Part shown: positions 1-10,151 of the stretch, in pieces
Layout: each line of letters starts with the position of its first letter
Numbering within the stretch: position 1 is the first letter of the stretch
NCBI GenBank assembly: GCA_905478015.1
Contig: CAJQGY010000041.1
Location: 1-51,730, forward strand
Source of the DNA: an uncultured SAR86 cluster bacterium
GTDB taxonomy: Bacteria; Pseudomonadota; Gammaproteobacteria; Magnimaribacterales; D2472
DNA length: 51,730 bases
Direction: 5' to 3'
Program-made: the position numbers and the translations under genes
The notes under the pieces: generated by a model
Databases searched by the model: none
Told to the model about the DNA's origin: nothing
Seen by the model: only the letters and a program-made list of their open reading frames with translations

Positions 1-29
1 ATCTGAGCCATGATCAAACTCTTCAATTA
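1..29 (-). rRNA. rrs: 16S ribosomal RNA, 5' end only (truncated by window edge)
   Basis: Read on the minus strand, the first bases are TTGAAGAGTTTGATCATGGC followed by TCAGAT. This is the universal bacterial 16S 5' end that contains the 27F primer site. By alignment with the E. coli start, the mature 5' end falls near base 29. Everything after about 29 nucleotides lies outside the window, so the rest of the rRNA operon cannot be judged. The upstream leader (promoter and boxA) supports a genuine rRNA operon rather than a chance match. Confidence 0.95.
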
Positions 30-109
30 ATATCATGTTTTGTTGATTTTTATAAAAAATCTAAATTATTTTTTCTCGTATTTTGAACACCCACACGAGT
101 AACCAAATA

Positions 110-122
110 TTTTTAAAGAACA
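110..122 (-). promoter_or_regulatory. rRNA leader boxA antitermination element
   Basis: The minus strand reads TGTTCTTTAAAAA. It matches the E. coli rrn boxA core (TGCTCTTTAACA) and is followed, as in E. coli, by a GTGTGGG-containing stretch before the 16S start. BoxA in nascent rRNA recruits NusB/NusE so that transcription resists Rho. The position, about 80 bases before mature 16S, fits. Confidence 0.8.
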
Positions 123-133
123 ACCGTCTCAAG

Positions 134-1235
<1,102 letters not shown>

Positions 1236-1248
1236 TTAGAGTTATTTT

Positions 1249-1536
1249 TTATTTCTTTTCATCTGCGTAGAGAACGTCAATAAGTTTATTAATTTGTCTT
1301 AAAATCTGTGTCTGCAAAGCATCACTAACTTTTGTGGATATGGTCATCTTAGAAACCTCATTCGGCTTTAACTGAATATTGAGATCATTTTCTAACCAAG
1401 AGAATTCTGATGTATCTTCAACAGCATCAACGTGGAGGCTAAGTATGTTGTAGCCTCGTTGATGGAATAGGCCTACAATTCTGGCGAGAGCTCCTGGTTT
1501 ATTTTCTAAGATAATTAGTATATTTTTTTTATTCAT
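1249..1536 (-). CDS. ilvN: Acetolactate synthase small (regulatory) subunit
   Basis: This is the regulatory subunit of acetohydroxyacid synthase; its ACT domain binds valine and activates the large subunit. At 95 residues it is a single ACT domain (ILENKPGALARIVGLFHQRGYNI near residues 8-30), as short as E. coli IlvN/IlvM and lacking the C-terminal domain of the roughly 160-residue IlvH type. The start codon overlaps the end of ilvB by 4 bases (ATGA), so the two are translationally coupled. Whether it confers valine feedback cannot be read from sequence. Confidence 0.93.
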   Translation of the reverse strand: MNKKNILIILENKPGALARIVGLFHQRGYNILSLHVDAVEDTSEFSWLENDLNIQLKPNEVSKMTISTKVSDALQTQILRQINKLIDVLYADEKK

Positions 1537-3269
1537 GCTTTTTTATCTTTACCTAGCCATATATCTTTAAGGCTGCCATTTGGTGCAACTAGCATGGGGT
1601 AGACATGTTCAGAAGGGTCTACATAAATATCCACAAATACTAATTTTTCTTTCAAGGAAAACGCTTTTCTTAAACCCTCTTTAAGATCTGAGTTCTTTTC
1701 AATTTTAATGCCCTCATGACCATAAGATCTAGCAAGCTCGACAAAGTTAGGAAGGGAGTTTTGATAAGTGCTTTCAGAATGACGGCCGCCATAATTCATA
1801 TCCTGCCATTGCTTAACCATGCCAAGCGCTTCATTATTTATATTGATAATTTTTATAGGAAGATTGTATTGAAGGCATGTTGATAGCTCTTGAATACACA
1901 TCTGGATGCTTCCCTCCCCAGTAATGCATACAACCTCTTCATTAGGATGAGCTAATTTCACTCCCATGGCTGCTGGTAAACCAAAACCCATTGTTCCCAT
2001 ACTTCCAGAATTTATCCATTTTCTGGGCTCGTCAAAATGATAATATTGTGCTGCAAACATCTGGTGCTGGCCCACATCAGAAGTTACAAAAGCATTACCT
2101 TTGGTTTCCTGATATACATGTTGAACAACTTGTTGAGGTAAGATCATATTGTTATCAGACTGGTCTAAATAAAGATCATGATTTAATCCATGAAGTGCCT
2201 TCCATTCTGAGATTTGATTCAACCAAGGAATAAAATTTTCTGGATCATGATTATTCAACCCATCATTTAACTTATTAATAATTTTTGTTAAAGAGTTTTT
2301 TACATCTCCAAATAAAGCGATGTTTGCTTCAATAATTTTTGAAACAGATGAATAGTCAATATCTAAATGTATTATTTTTGCATTTGGTGCAAATAGGCTT
2401 GGTGTATTAGTAATACGGTCATCAAATCTCGCTCCTATTGCTATAATTAAATCAGCATTATGCATAGCCATATTTGCTTGGTATGTTCCATGCATGCCAA
2501 GCATGCCTAAAAAATGTTCATCAGACGCAGGATAAACCCCAAGACCCATCAATGTATTTGTTACTGGCGCCTTTAAGAGTTTATTTAATTCTATTAATTC
2601 CGATGATGCATCACTAGAAATAGCCCCACCACCAGCATATAGAACTGGTTTTTTTGAAGCTAGAATTGCATCCACTGCCCTTTGAACTTGTTGATCATCC
2701 GGAGATACTGGAGGCTTGTAAGATCTTATGCTTACCTCAGAAGGATAATAATAATTAAATGTTTTATCAGGCGCAGTCATATCTTTGGGTATATCAATGA
2801 CTACAGGTCCCTGTCTTCCAGTCATAGCAATATGAAAAGCCTCTTTTATTACTATCGGGATGTCATTAGGGTCCTCAATAGAAAAACTATGTTTAACAAT
2901 TGGTCTAGATATACCTATCATATCTGTTTCTTGGAATGCATCAGTACCGATTAAGTGGGAGGCCACTTGGCATGAGATAACAACCATAGGGATAGAGTCC
3001 ATAAAGGCAGTTGCAATTCCAGTAACTGCATTAGTTGCTCCAGGACCAGATGTCACTAAAACAACCCCAGGTTTTCCAGTCGATCTAGCATAACCATCTG
3101 CAGCATGAGTTGCGCCTTGTTCGTGCCTTACAAGAATATGCTCAATTTTATCTTGTCTAAATACAGCATCATATACGTGGAGCGCCGCTCCTCCAGGGTA
3201 ACCAAAAATAAGCTCTACACTCTCTTCATGGAGTGCTCGCATTAGCATATCTGCGCCAGATAGTTTCAA
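1533..3269 (-). CDS. ilvB: Acetolactate synthase large (catalytic) subunit
   Basis: ThDP-dependent enzyme that condenses two pyruvates, or pyruvate and 2-oxobutyrate, in the first branched-chain amino acid step. The 578 residues contain FGYPGGAALHVYDA, the ThDP-activating Glu50 in RHEQGATHAADG, and the C-terminal ThDP/Mg region. There the motif reads GEGSIQMCIQELSTC, with Glu in place of the usual GDG Asp. The start appears to be TTG at 3269: residues KLSGADM just after it are conserved in the family, and an in-frame stop lies 6 bases upstream. The only alternative is ATG at 3248. It is the first gene of the ilvBNC operon. No attenuator leader peptide fits in the 65-base gap to rluD. Confidence 0.95.
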   Translation of the reverse strand: MKLSGADMLMRALHEESVELIFGYPGGAALHVYDAVFRQDKIEHILVRHEQGATHAADGYARSTGKPGVVLVTSGPGATNAVTGIATAFMDSIPMVVISCQVASHLIGTDAFQETDMIGISRPIVKHSFSIEDPNDIPIVIKEAFHIAMTGRQGPVVIDIPKDMTAPDKTFNYYYPSEVSIRSYKPPVSPDDQQVQRAVDAILASKKPVLYAGGGAISSDASSELIELNKLLKAPVTNTLMGLGVYPASDEHFLGMLGMHGTYQANMAMHNADLIIAIGARFDDRITNTPSLFAPNAKIIHLDIDYSSVSKIIEANIALFGDVKNSLTKIINKLNDGLNNHDPENFIPWLNQISEWKALHGLNHDLYLDQSDNNMILPQQVVQHVYQETKGNAFVTSDVGQHQMFAAQYYHFDEPRKWINSGSMGTMGFGLPAAMGVKLAHPNEEVVCITGEGSIQMCIQELSTCLQYNLPIKIININNEALGMVKQWQDMNYGGRHSESTYQNSLPNFVELARSYGHEGIKIEKNSDLKEGLRKAFSLKEKLVFVDIYVDPSEHVYPMLVAPNGSLKDIWLGKDKKA

Positions 3270-3334
3270 AACTCAAAAAATTAATATATAAAAAATCAAG
3301 CTTACATTACTTTAAGCCATACGTATCAACATTT

Positions 3335-4267
3335 TTAGAGTTTTTTTAGATTTTCTATTAGATTTTCCATATCTTCAGGAACAGGAGCTTCGTATGTAAT
3401 TATATCTTCTTTATTTTTACTAAAGAAAGATATTTGATGGGCATGCAATGCTTGTCTTGGAAAATTTCTAATTACCTCCACTAGCTCAACTGATGTATCT
3501 TTGGAAATAATTTTTCTAGGGTTATAAGTGCCGTCTCCAATTATAGGCAGTTTTTTTGATGCCAAATGCACCCTTATTTGATGTGTTCTACCTGTCTTTA
3601 TCAAAATATCTAATAAAGAATATCCACCTAAATTTTCTAAAAGCTTAACGAAGGTAAGAGCTTCTTTGCCGTCATCTCTGATAGCAATTTTTGTTCTATT
3701 TTTTTTGTCTCTTCCAAGAGGTTCATTAATTTCAAAACTTCCTAGGGTAGAGCCAGATGAGATAGCTAAATATTTTTTTATAATCTCTCTGCTTTGCATC
3801 ATATTAATAAAATGATTTCTAAACTCTTCTGATCTTGCAACCACAAGTACGCCAGATGTATCTTTATCAAGTCGATGAACTATTCCGCTTCTAGGCAGGT
3901 GCTTAAGTTCTGGATATTTAAATAGAAGTGCATTTGCGAGAGTTCCATCATAACAACCAGATCCAGGATGCATTACTAGGCCAGAAGGTTTGTTAACAAT
4001 AATAAAGTCTTTATTATCATCGAGGATTTCAAAACTTATTTCTTGAGGTTCCCAGGAAACTTTTTTTTCTCTAACAGGGTCAATTGTTATCTCATCTTGG
4101 TAGAAAACCATATCCTTTGGTTTGGCTAATTCATTATTAACTAAGACTCTTCCTTCAAGGATCCATTTTTTTAACTGAGTTCTTGAAAATTCAATAAACA
4201 TTTCTGCAGCAATTTTATCTAATCTGCTTTTGCTATTATTTTCTTCAACAATTTTTGTAATTGACAT
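3335..4267 (-). CDS. rluD: 23S rRNA pseudouridine synthase, RluD type
   Basis: It isomerises uridines in helix 69 of 23S rRNA (positions 1911, 1915 and 1917 in E. coli). It has an N-terminal S4 RNA-binding domain (about residues 13-70, SRLDKIAAEM...GRVLVNN) and a RsuA/RluA catalytic domain with HRLDKDTSG, where Asp134 is the catalytic aspartate. The 310 residues are close to the usual length. It diverges from bamD across an 80-base gap, the same pairing as rluD/bamD in E. coli, which favours RluD over RluA or RluC. Confidence 0.92.
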   Translation of the reverse strand: MSITKIVEENNSKSRLDKIAAEMFIEFSRTQLKKWILEGRVLVNNELAKPKDMVFYQDEITIDPVREKKVSWEPQEISFEILDDNKDFIIVNKPSGLVMHPGSGCYDGTLANALLFKYPELKHLPRSGIVHRLDKDTSGVLVVARSEEFRNHFINMMQSREIIKKYLAISSGSTLGSFEINEPLGRDKKNRTKIAIRDDGKEALTFVKLLENLGGYSLLDILIKTGRTHQIRVHLASKKLPIIGDGTYNPRKIISKDTSVELVEVIRNFPRQALHAHQISFFSKNKEDIITYEAPVPEDMENLIENLKKL

Positions 4268-4347
4268 TGGAACTTATAAGAATTATTTCAATCTAAATAT
4301 AACTTTTAAAACTTTAATACTAATAATAAAGGTAAAATATCAAAATA

Positions 4348-5154
4348 ATGAAAGAATACAAAAATATATTTAAAATATCTTTATTAATCCCACTTGCTGC
4401 GATTTCACTTGCAGGATGCCAGTCAGAAGGCGAGATCATTGAGAGGCCTGAAAAAATATATTATGACCAAGCGCAAAGAAGAATGCTAACTGGTAATTAT
4501 ATTGGTGCGATTGAGGCCTTAGAGACTATAGAAAGTAGATATCCATTTGGCAAATATGCTGAACAAGCTCAAGTTGAATTAATCTATGCCCATTTAATGA
4601 ACTCAGAGCCTGAAGCTGCTCATTCGTCTGCTGAAAAATTTATAAGACTTCACCCTAGACATCCTAATATTGACTATGCATATTTTATGAAAGGCATATC
4701 TAGCTATACAAGAGATAAAAATTTCTTAGTTAGGATTACTGGTACAGATCTTTCTAATAGAGATATATCAGGTGCAAAAGAATCTTTTTCAGAACTCGCA
4801 GAATTTTTGACTAGGTTTCCTGAGAGCCAATATGGTCCTTATGCAAAACAAAGAAGTATATATTTAAGAAATATGATTGCTAGGAATGAGTTAGCTGCAG
4901 CTGACTATTACATAACAAGGAAGGCATATGTTGCATCTATTAGAAGAGCTAACTACGTCTTGGAGAATATTCCAGGATCAAGCGAAAATCTAAGAGCTCT
5001 CAAAATATTATTAGTATCATATGACGCATTGGGATACTCAGAACTTTATGAGGATACCAAAAAAGTAATTGCATTAAACTTTAAGAATGTGGAAGAGCCT
5101 GAAGATGAAAGTTCTTGGTTCTGGACTAATGTGGAAAAAACTAAACCTGAGTAA
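4348..5154 (+). CDS. bamD: Outer-membrane assembly lipoprotein BamD
   Basis: BamD is an essential periplasmic-face lipoprotein of the BAM complex that folds outer-membrane beta-barrels. The signal peptide ends in a lipobox LAGC with acylated Cys24. It is followed by the conserved YYDQAQRRMLTGNYIGAIEALE stretch, split here as YYDQAQRRM and GNYIGAIEALE, and TPR repeats (AIEALETIESRYPFGKYAEQAQ, FIRLHPRHPNIDYAYFMKG). The length of 268 fits. It diverges from rluD as in E. coli. A small membrane-protein gene starts 2 bases after its stop and is probably co-transcribed. Confidence 0.95.
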   Translation: MKEYKNIFKISLLIPLAAISLAGCQSEGEIIERPEKIYYDQAQRRMLTGNYIGAIEALETIESRYPFGKYAEQAQVELIYAHLMNSEPEAAHSSAEKFIRLHPRHPNIDYAYFMKGISSYTRDKNFLVRITGTDLSNRDISGAKESFSELAEFLTRFPESQYGPYAKQRSIYLRNMIARNELAAADYYITRKAYVASIRRANYVLENIPGSSENLRALKILLVSYDALGYSELYEDTKKVIALNFKNVEEPEDESSWFWTNVEKTKPE

Positions 5155-5156
5155 GT

Positions 5157-5381
5157 ATGGCATTGCTTAAAACAATTTTTATAATTGTTCCATTAATAAT
5201 ATTATTTATCTCACTATTCTTTATTATTTCTCTAAGAAATATCTTCCTAAAAAAAGGTCGAAGCAAAGAGATAAAGAACGATATTCTTACCTGCTTTGCA
5301 TGCAATATAAGTGTCCATGAATCTATTGCCCTAAAAAAGAACAAGAAATATTATTGTTCAGAAGACTGTTTTAACTCTTAA
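5157..5381 (+). CDS. Small membrane-anchored Cys-rich protein, PP0621-like
   Basis: A 74-residue protein with one N-terminal transmembrane helix (about residues 3-28) and a short cytoplasmic tail. The tail has paired cysteines (TCFACNISV and YYCSEDCF) that could form a small zinc site. The layout resembles the PP0621 family found in many gammaproteobacteria, whose function is unknown to me. It follows bamD by 2 bases and its 3' end overlaps the convergent RND permease gene by 11 bases. Confidence 0.75.
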   Translation: MALLKTIFIIVPLIILFISLFFIISLRNIFLKKGRSKEIKNDILTCFACNISVHESIALKKNKKYYCSEDCFNS

Positions 5382-8300
5382 CCTTGTTCATAAACATGAA
5401 CATTGCTGGTATGTAAAGTAATGCTAAAAGAGTTGCACCCAAAACTCCAATTGTCATTGCCCATGCAAGTGGCCTAAAGAAAACACTTGTAAATATTAAA
5501 GGGGCAAAGCCTCCTATTGTTGTAACGGATGTGGTGATAATATGCCTCGTGGATCTTATGACTACTTCAGTTATCTCATGTTTTGATATTAGCTTCTTTT
5601 CAGCTTCTTCTTTAATATGGGAAAGAACAATTATAGAATCGTTGATAGAAAGACCAACCAAACCAATAGCTCCAATAGTTGCTATAAAGCCATAGTTTTG
5701 GTTTCCTATTACAAGCCCAAGGAATGATAAGCCCATGCATAAACCGCCAACAGATAGTATTAACATAGTTTGTCTAAAAGAGTTTAAGGCAAAGACGAGG
5801 CCTCCGACTATTAATACTAAATAAAAAAGGAAAGAGGAATATATCTGCCCCTGAGATTCGTTTCTGCTATCAGCTTGCCCAGATGCTTCAATGTAAAAAC
5901 CTTTTGGCAAGGAAGAGATAAAATTATTTACAGGCTCTGCTAAATAACTCTCTGTAGCAGATGGAAGTTTTCCAGTTTCAACCCATCCTTGAACAGTATT
6001 AAGTTTTTGGCTGTCAAATCGAGCTATAACTCCAGATTTTCTTACAATCTTGCTTTTTCCAAAACTATCAATATATTCCAATGAATTGCCTGAAGGAATT
6101 GTTAGGAATCTTGCTTCATCTATAGCGCTATTTGAAGACATTCCTGTGATTCTTATTGGTATTTCTTTTGAACCATCAAGCATTGTGCCAACATTAATTC
6201 CATTACTTACTGAAGATAATTCATTGGTTATAACGTTAGGGTCAATTCCTGAGAAATAAATATTTGAAGAGTCAATTTCAAATTCCAAGCTTGTTGCAAA
6301 ATCAGCAAGCTTGTTTTTTGTAAGAACAATATTAGGGGCGTTGCTTACTATTAATTCTAATTGCTCACCAAGCTTTGCCAAAACCTCTCTATCATTCCCT
6401 ATAATCTTGTATTCGACATCAGCGTCAACTGGAGGACCAGAAAAAAAATTATCAACAAGAATTTTTATGTCTGGATTATCAGCTGTAAGTTTCCTACTTA
6501 ATTTAGGAAGATTATCCATCATTTGATAATAGTCTTTAGCATAAAATACTGCTTCGGCTGTGTTGTTGTTACCCTCTTTGGAATCTCCTCCAACAACATT
6601 CATTAAAACCCTAGGTAAGCCACTTCCAACAAACCAGATGTCCTTTCTTGCAGGGATAAGCTCTGAATCTACAATTTGATTTCTTATATCTAATGCTTTT
6701 TGTAGTGTTTTTTCAGTTGATGTTCCTTGTGGCATTTCAATATTTACTTCGAACATATCACGATCTTGTGGAGGAAAAAAATCCTTAGGAATTGACCCGA
6801 ACAAAATAAAACCAGCTATTGGAAATGCAAGAGCAATCATGATGGCTCTTCTAGGCTTATGATATGCCCAACTGAGAAATTTTCTATATGTAGCAACTAT
6901 TTCTTCATTGTGATATCCCTCTTTAGAAATATCACCCCTGTTTAAAAAATTAACCTTTTCAAGATATGTCATCATTACAGGGACAGCTATAAGAGCAAGG
7001 ATGAGAGATGCAACTATTGACATGATTACGGTCTTAGCAAGGCCTCCTACAAATTCTATGCTAGAGCCTTCTCCAGTAACAATGGGCAAAAATGCGAAAA
7101 CAGTTGTCGCTGTTGCTGCTGCAAGCGGTGCCACTAAATGCTTGGTAGTGACTCTTATTGCTTTTTCAGGAGAAAGTCCTAAAGATCTCCTATGCTTATA
7201 ATCCTCTACAACAATAATCCCATTATCTATTAATAAACCTAAAGCAATAATAATCCCGCTCATCGATGTCATATGCAGCGGAAGTCCTATTAGATTACAT
7301 CCAAAAAGAACTAAAGATACAGAAAAGGGTAAAATTGCAGTTACAACTATTGCAGATCGCAAGCCTAAAAAAAATAAACTAAAAGATAGAACAAAAAATA
7401 TTGCTAAACCAAAACTTTTATAAAGTTCAGAAAACTTTTTATCTGTATAAAATGACTCATCGTATATTTTGTTAATACGGATCTCATCAGGCAATTCTTG
7501 ATTTAACTTTTCAGCAATTGCATCAGCTTTGGCTACATAATCACCAACCCTTTGCGACATGGTTCCAGAAATTGCAACCATTACTGTTTGCTTTCCATCT
7601 ACAAGGATAATCTCTTCTATTGGAGTTACAGGCTCTTTAGAGATTACTGCAATATCTCCTAGGCGAACAAGCTCATCATTATTAAAAACTTTTATTGGGA
7701 TATCTGAGATTTTATTAATATTATCAAGACTATCTTTAAGCTTGAACAGGTATTCAGACTGTGTGTTTGAAATTATGCCTATAGGCTTCTTCGAATCTAG
7801 ACTTCGAATTGTTTTTGATAATTCAGAGAAAGTTAATCCAAGTGAGGATAATTTAGATGAATCAACTCTTATGATTATCTCTTCATCTGAAGCCCCAAAT
7901 ACTTTTAATTTTTCTGTATTGTTTAAGCTATTGAGCTGAGTGACTAGCTGATCCGCTATTCTAGACATCATTACAAATGGAGTCTTTTCTCCGCCAGTCC
8001 ATTGAATACCATACATAACAGTTATTGGCGGTCCGCTTGATCTAATAAGTTTTAAATTTGCTCCTTGAGGAATTAGAGGTTTTACTTGATCGATCTTATC
8101 TTGAACTTCAGACCATGTTTGCTCAATAAGCAATGGATCAAGACTTTGTGCAAATTCAACAACAGTCGTTGAGAAGCCTTGGGTTATGAATGAATCAATC
8201 TCATCAACTTCGGTAACTTCTCTTATCTTTAATTCAAGTTGCTCTAATACCTGAGTTTCTATTCTTTCTGGAGATGAGCCTGGAAGAGTTACAGTAACAG

Positions 8301-8436
8301 CTCCCCAGCGCTGAGCTAATTCAGGATTTTCTTGAACTGGTAATGATAATGCAGATGATATGCCAGCAAGGAGGATAAAAGCTAACGATAAAAAAAGAAC
8401 CCTTGGTCTTTCCAAAAAGATATCTAGTATTTTCAT
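5371..8436 (-). CDS. RND-family efflux pump permease (AcrB-like)
   Basis: Inner-membrane proton-driven transporter subunit of a tripartite efflux pump. The 1021 residues have the expected RND architecture: an N-terminal helix, a periplasmic porter domain, helices TM2-TM6 from about residue 340, a second periplasmic domain, and TM8-TM12. The proton-relay positions differ from AcrB. TM4 reads GLLIDNGIIVV (Asp404-Asn405, where AcrB has DD), and TM10 reads GLSINDSIIVL, where AcrB has GLSAKNAI with Lys940. The gene overlaps the adaptor gene by 4 bases. No outer-membrane channel gene lies here; tolC at 43.3 kb is the likely partner. Substrates are unknown. Confidence 0.93.
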   Translation of the reverse strand: MKILDIFLERPRVLFLSLAFILLAGISSALSLPVQENPELAQRWGAVTVTLPGSSPERIETQVLEQLELKIREVTEVDEIDSFITQGFSTTVVEFAQSLDPLLIEQTWSEVQDKIDQVKPLIPQGANLKLIRSSGPPITVMYGIQWTGGEKTPFVMMSRIADQLVTQLNSLNNTEKLKVFGASDEEIIIRVDSSKLSSLGLTFSELSKTIRSLDSKKPIGIISNTQSEYLFKLKDSLDNINKISDIPIKVFNNDELVRLGDIAVISKEPVTPIEEIILVDGKQTVMVAISGTMSQRVGDYVAKADAIAEKLNQELPDEIRINKIYDESFYTDKKFSELYKSFGLAIFFVLSFSLFFLGLRSAIVVTAILPFSVSLVLFGCNLIGLPLHMTSMSGIIIALGLLIDNGIIVVEDYKHRRSLGLSPEKAIRVTTKHLVAPLAAATATTVFAFLPIVTGEGSSIEFVGGLAKTVIMSIVASLILALIAVPVMMTYLEKVNFLNRGDISKEGYHNEEIVATYRKFLSWAYHKPRRAIMIALAFPIAGFILFGSIPKDFFPPQDRDMFEVNIEMPQGTSTEKTLQKALDIRNQIVDSELIPARKDIWFVGSGLPRVLMNVVGGDSKEGNNNTAEAVFYAKDYYQMMDNLPKLSRKLTADNPDIKILVDNFFSGPPVDADVEYKIIGNDREVLAKLGEQLELIVSNAPNIVLTKNKLADFATSLEFEIDSSNIYFSGIDPNVITNELSSVSNGINVGTMLDGSKEIPIRITGMSSNSAIDEARFLTIPSGNSLEYIDSFGKSKIVRKSGVIARFDSQKLNTVQGWVETGKLPSATESYLAEPVNNFISSLPKGFYIEASGQADSRNESQGQIYSSFLFYLVLIVGGLVFALNSFRQTMLILSVGGLCMGLSFLGLVIGNQNYGFIATIGAIGLVGLSINDSIIVLSHIKEEAEKKLISKHEITEVVIRSTRHIITTSVTTIGGFAPLIFTSVFFRPLAWAMTIGVLGATLLALLYIPAMFMFMNKVKS

Positions 8437-9437
8437 TGACTATCAAGCACCTTGCCTTGAACTATTTTTGAAGCTCCTCCAAGGATAATACTATCTCCTG
8501 AAACAATGGTGCCATTAACAAAAGCATAGTTATCATCAAAATAAATTATTTCAACTAAATCCTTTGTCACTATATTATTTCTTATTGTGTAAAGTGACCA
8601 CAAACCTTGATCAGATTGAGATAAAGATTTTAAAGGAACCCATAATCCTTTAGCATTTTCTTCAATTTTAAGTTTTAGTTTAGTGACAACTCCTGGGCTA
8701 ATAAATTGATCAAATTGAAATATAGCTAATTTCGAATTTGATCCGGTTCTGGACATAGGTGCAACCCTTGTTAAAACCGCATTGTAGGTATTTTCACCAA
8801 CTTTAAATTCATATTCTTCATTAAGATTTAGCTTGTCTAAATATGCTATGGGCAGCGTTACATGCGCCTCAACATAGTCTGAATCAATTACATCTAAGAT
8901 AGGTGCGCCACTATTTATAACTGTTCCTGAATCTAAATACCTACTTTGGACAACGCCGTTAAATGGAGAAACTAGTTTAGTCTGATCTAGCTTTACTAAA
9001 TAAAATTCATACTGAGATTGGGCTGAAAGAAACTCTGAGTTTGCCTCATCCATCTGCTGATCAGACACATGACCATCCACCATAAGATCTTTCACTCTTT
9101 TTAAAATAAGCTTTGATAAATCAAACCTTGCTTTCGCTTGTTTTAATTGCGCAGTAATTTCTCTGCTGTCCAGTTCAGCCAATACTTGCCCTTTTTTAAC
9201 ATCATCACCTATATCCACAAATATAGACGCAACCTTTCCTGGAATCTCAAAAGATATTTTTGATTGTTGTCTTGGATGAAGGATGCCTGGAAATTCTTTA
9301 GTAACATAATATGATTCTTGTAACTGAGCCTTCAGCACTTCAACTGATTGGGCTGAAATATGCTGTGAAAAAAAGATTGTTAATACAGTGATAGGGATAT
9401 ATCTGAGCTTTTTAATGCAGCTTATTTTATTAATCAT
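8433..9437 (-). CDS. RND efflux periplasmic adaptor (membrane fusion protein)
   Basis: A periplasmic adaptor of 334 residues that links the RND permease to an outer-membrane channel. It has an N-terminal signal peptide (to about residue 29, ending SQHISAQ, with no lipobox Cys). The split biotinyl-lipoyl domain is visible in GKVASIFVDIGDDVKKGQVLAELD and VSPFNGVVQSRYLDSGTVI, separated by a coiled-coil hairpin (about residues 100-145), with beta-barrel and membrane-proximal domains after it. It is the first gene of the adaptor-permease operon, transcribed away from the TetR-type gene. Both 19-base operator copies lie in its promoter, so repression by that regulator is likely. Confidence 0.92.
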   Translation of the reverse strand: MINKISCIKKLRYIPITVLTIFFSQHISAQSVEVLKAQLQESYYVTKEFPGILHPRQQSKISFEIPGKVASIFVDIGDDVKKGQVLAELDSREITAQLKQAKARFDLSKLILKRVKDLMVDGHVSDQQMDEANSEFLSAQSQYEFYLVKLDQTKLVSPFNGVVQSRYLDSGTVINSGAPILDVIDSDYVEAHVTLPIAYLDKLNLNEEYEFKVGENTYNAVLTRVAPMSRTGSNSKLAIFQFDQFISPGVVTKLKLKIEENAKGLWVPLKSLSQSDQGLWSLYTIRNNIVTKDLVEIIYFDDNYAFVNGTIVSGDSIILGGASKIVQGKVLDSQ

Positions 9438-9452
9438 AGTTAGTTATAAATC

Positions 9453-9471
9453 ATGTTTACAGTGTCAACAT
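9453..9471. promoter_or_regulatory. Predicted TetR-family operator, copy 1
   Basis: The sequence ATGTTTACAGTGTCAACAT is a near-perfect 19-base palindrome (8 of 9 half-site positions pair around a central base). An identical copy starts 29 bases away and a diverged copy lies upstream of tolC. On the minus strand it contains a consensus -35 hexamer TTGACA (9463-9468), so a bound repressor would block the adaptor promoter. The assignment to the adjacent TetR-type protein is inferred from position and symmetry. Confidence 0.75.
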
Positions 9472-9497
9472 ATTAAACCATATGTTTACAGTGTCAA
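9470..9497 (-). promoter_or_regulatory. Promoter of the RND adaptor-permease operon
   Basis: On the minus strand a perfect -35 TTGACA (9492-9497), embedded in operator copy 2, is followed after 16 bases by a -10-like TAATAT (9470-9475). This would give a leader of about 20-25 bases before the adaptor ATG at 9437. On the plus strand, TTTACA (9485-9490) with TAGAAT (9509-9514) at 18-base spacing could drive the regulator gene, so the operators overlap both directions. Confidence 0.5.
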
Positions 9498-9500
9498 CAT
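9482..9500. promoter_or_regulatory. Predicted TetR-family operator, copy 2
   Basis: An identical 19-base copy of the near-palindrome at 9453-9471, with centres 29 bases apart (close to three helical turns, so on the same DNA face). Two tandem sites fit paired TetR-type dimers. The copy covers the -35 of both predicted divergent promoters, which implies autoregulation of the regulator gene as well as control of the pump. Confidence 0.75.
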
Positions 9501-9536
9501 TAAAGTGTTAGAATATTTTCTTTTTTATCTTTAAAT

Positions 9537-10151
9537 ATGAAGTCTTATCATCACGGAAACTTAAAGCAAGAATTGATTTTATGTGCATGTAAGTTATGTG
9601 AAGAAAATGGGTATGAAACCCTAAGCATGAGATCTATTGCTAAAGAAAGCGGTGTATCTCAGACAGCGCCTTATAGACATTTTGAAACCAAAGAATCTTT
9701 ATATGCCTCTGTTGCTATGGAAGGTTTTAAAAAGCTTAGTAAAGTTACTAGCATCGATACATCCCAAAAAGTCACTAAGAAAAAATTGATTGAGACTAGT
9801 GTTAATTATATTAATTTTGGTCTTGAGAATGCCAATACATATGATTTAATGTTTGGGACTGCAGTTGGAGATTTTTCAAATTATCCCGAGTTATTAGATT
9901 GTGCCAATGCTACATATGAAAATATGAGGCTTAGCTTCGCCAAACTCGCTAACGATTCTGAGGAGATTATTGCATATAAATGCATAACTCTATGGTCTAT
10001 GTTGCACGGGTTAGTAGGAATTTTAAGGAAAGTTGCTATTGCCGGTGTTGATGGTGAGCCTTTGAGGGGACCAATGACTAGTGCGAGCTTGATTGGAGAT
10101 AATCTAGATTTACATCTAGATAAGGTTTTAACTGGTATTATTCAGAACTAA
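9537..10151 (+). CDS. TetR/AcrR-family transcriptional repressor (WHG-type C-terminal domain)
   Basis: A 204-residue regulator with an N-terminal TetR helix-turn-helix (LSMRSIAKESGVSQTAPYRHFETKESLYASV, in two parts LSMRSIAKESGVSQ and PYRHFETKESLY, about residues 25-58). The C-terminal ligand-binding region has YDLMFG and LWSMLHGLVGI, typical of the WHG/TetR_C_13 subgroup. It diverges from the RND adaptor gene, with two identical palindromic operators between them, the standard layout of local efflux repressors. It very likely represses the pump and itself, and by operator similarity perhaps tolC. The inducer is unknown. Its 3' end overlaps the convergent DUF4399 gene by 14 bases. Confidence 0.92.
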   Translation: MKSYHHGNLKQELILCACKLCEENGYETLSMRSIAKESGVSQTAPYRHFETKESLYASVAMEGFKKLSKVTSIDTSQKVTKKKLIETSVNYINFGLENANTYDLMFGTAVGDFSNYPELLDCANATYENMRLSFAKLANDSEEIIAYKCITLWSMLHGLVGILRKVAIAGVDGEPLRGPMTSASLIGDNLDLHLDKVLTGIIQN

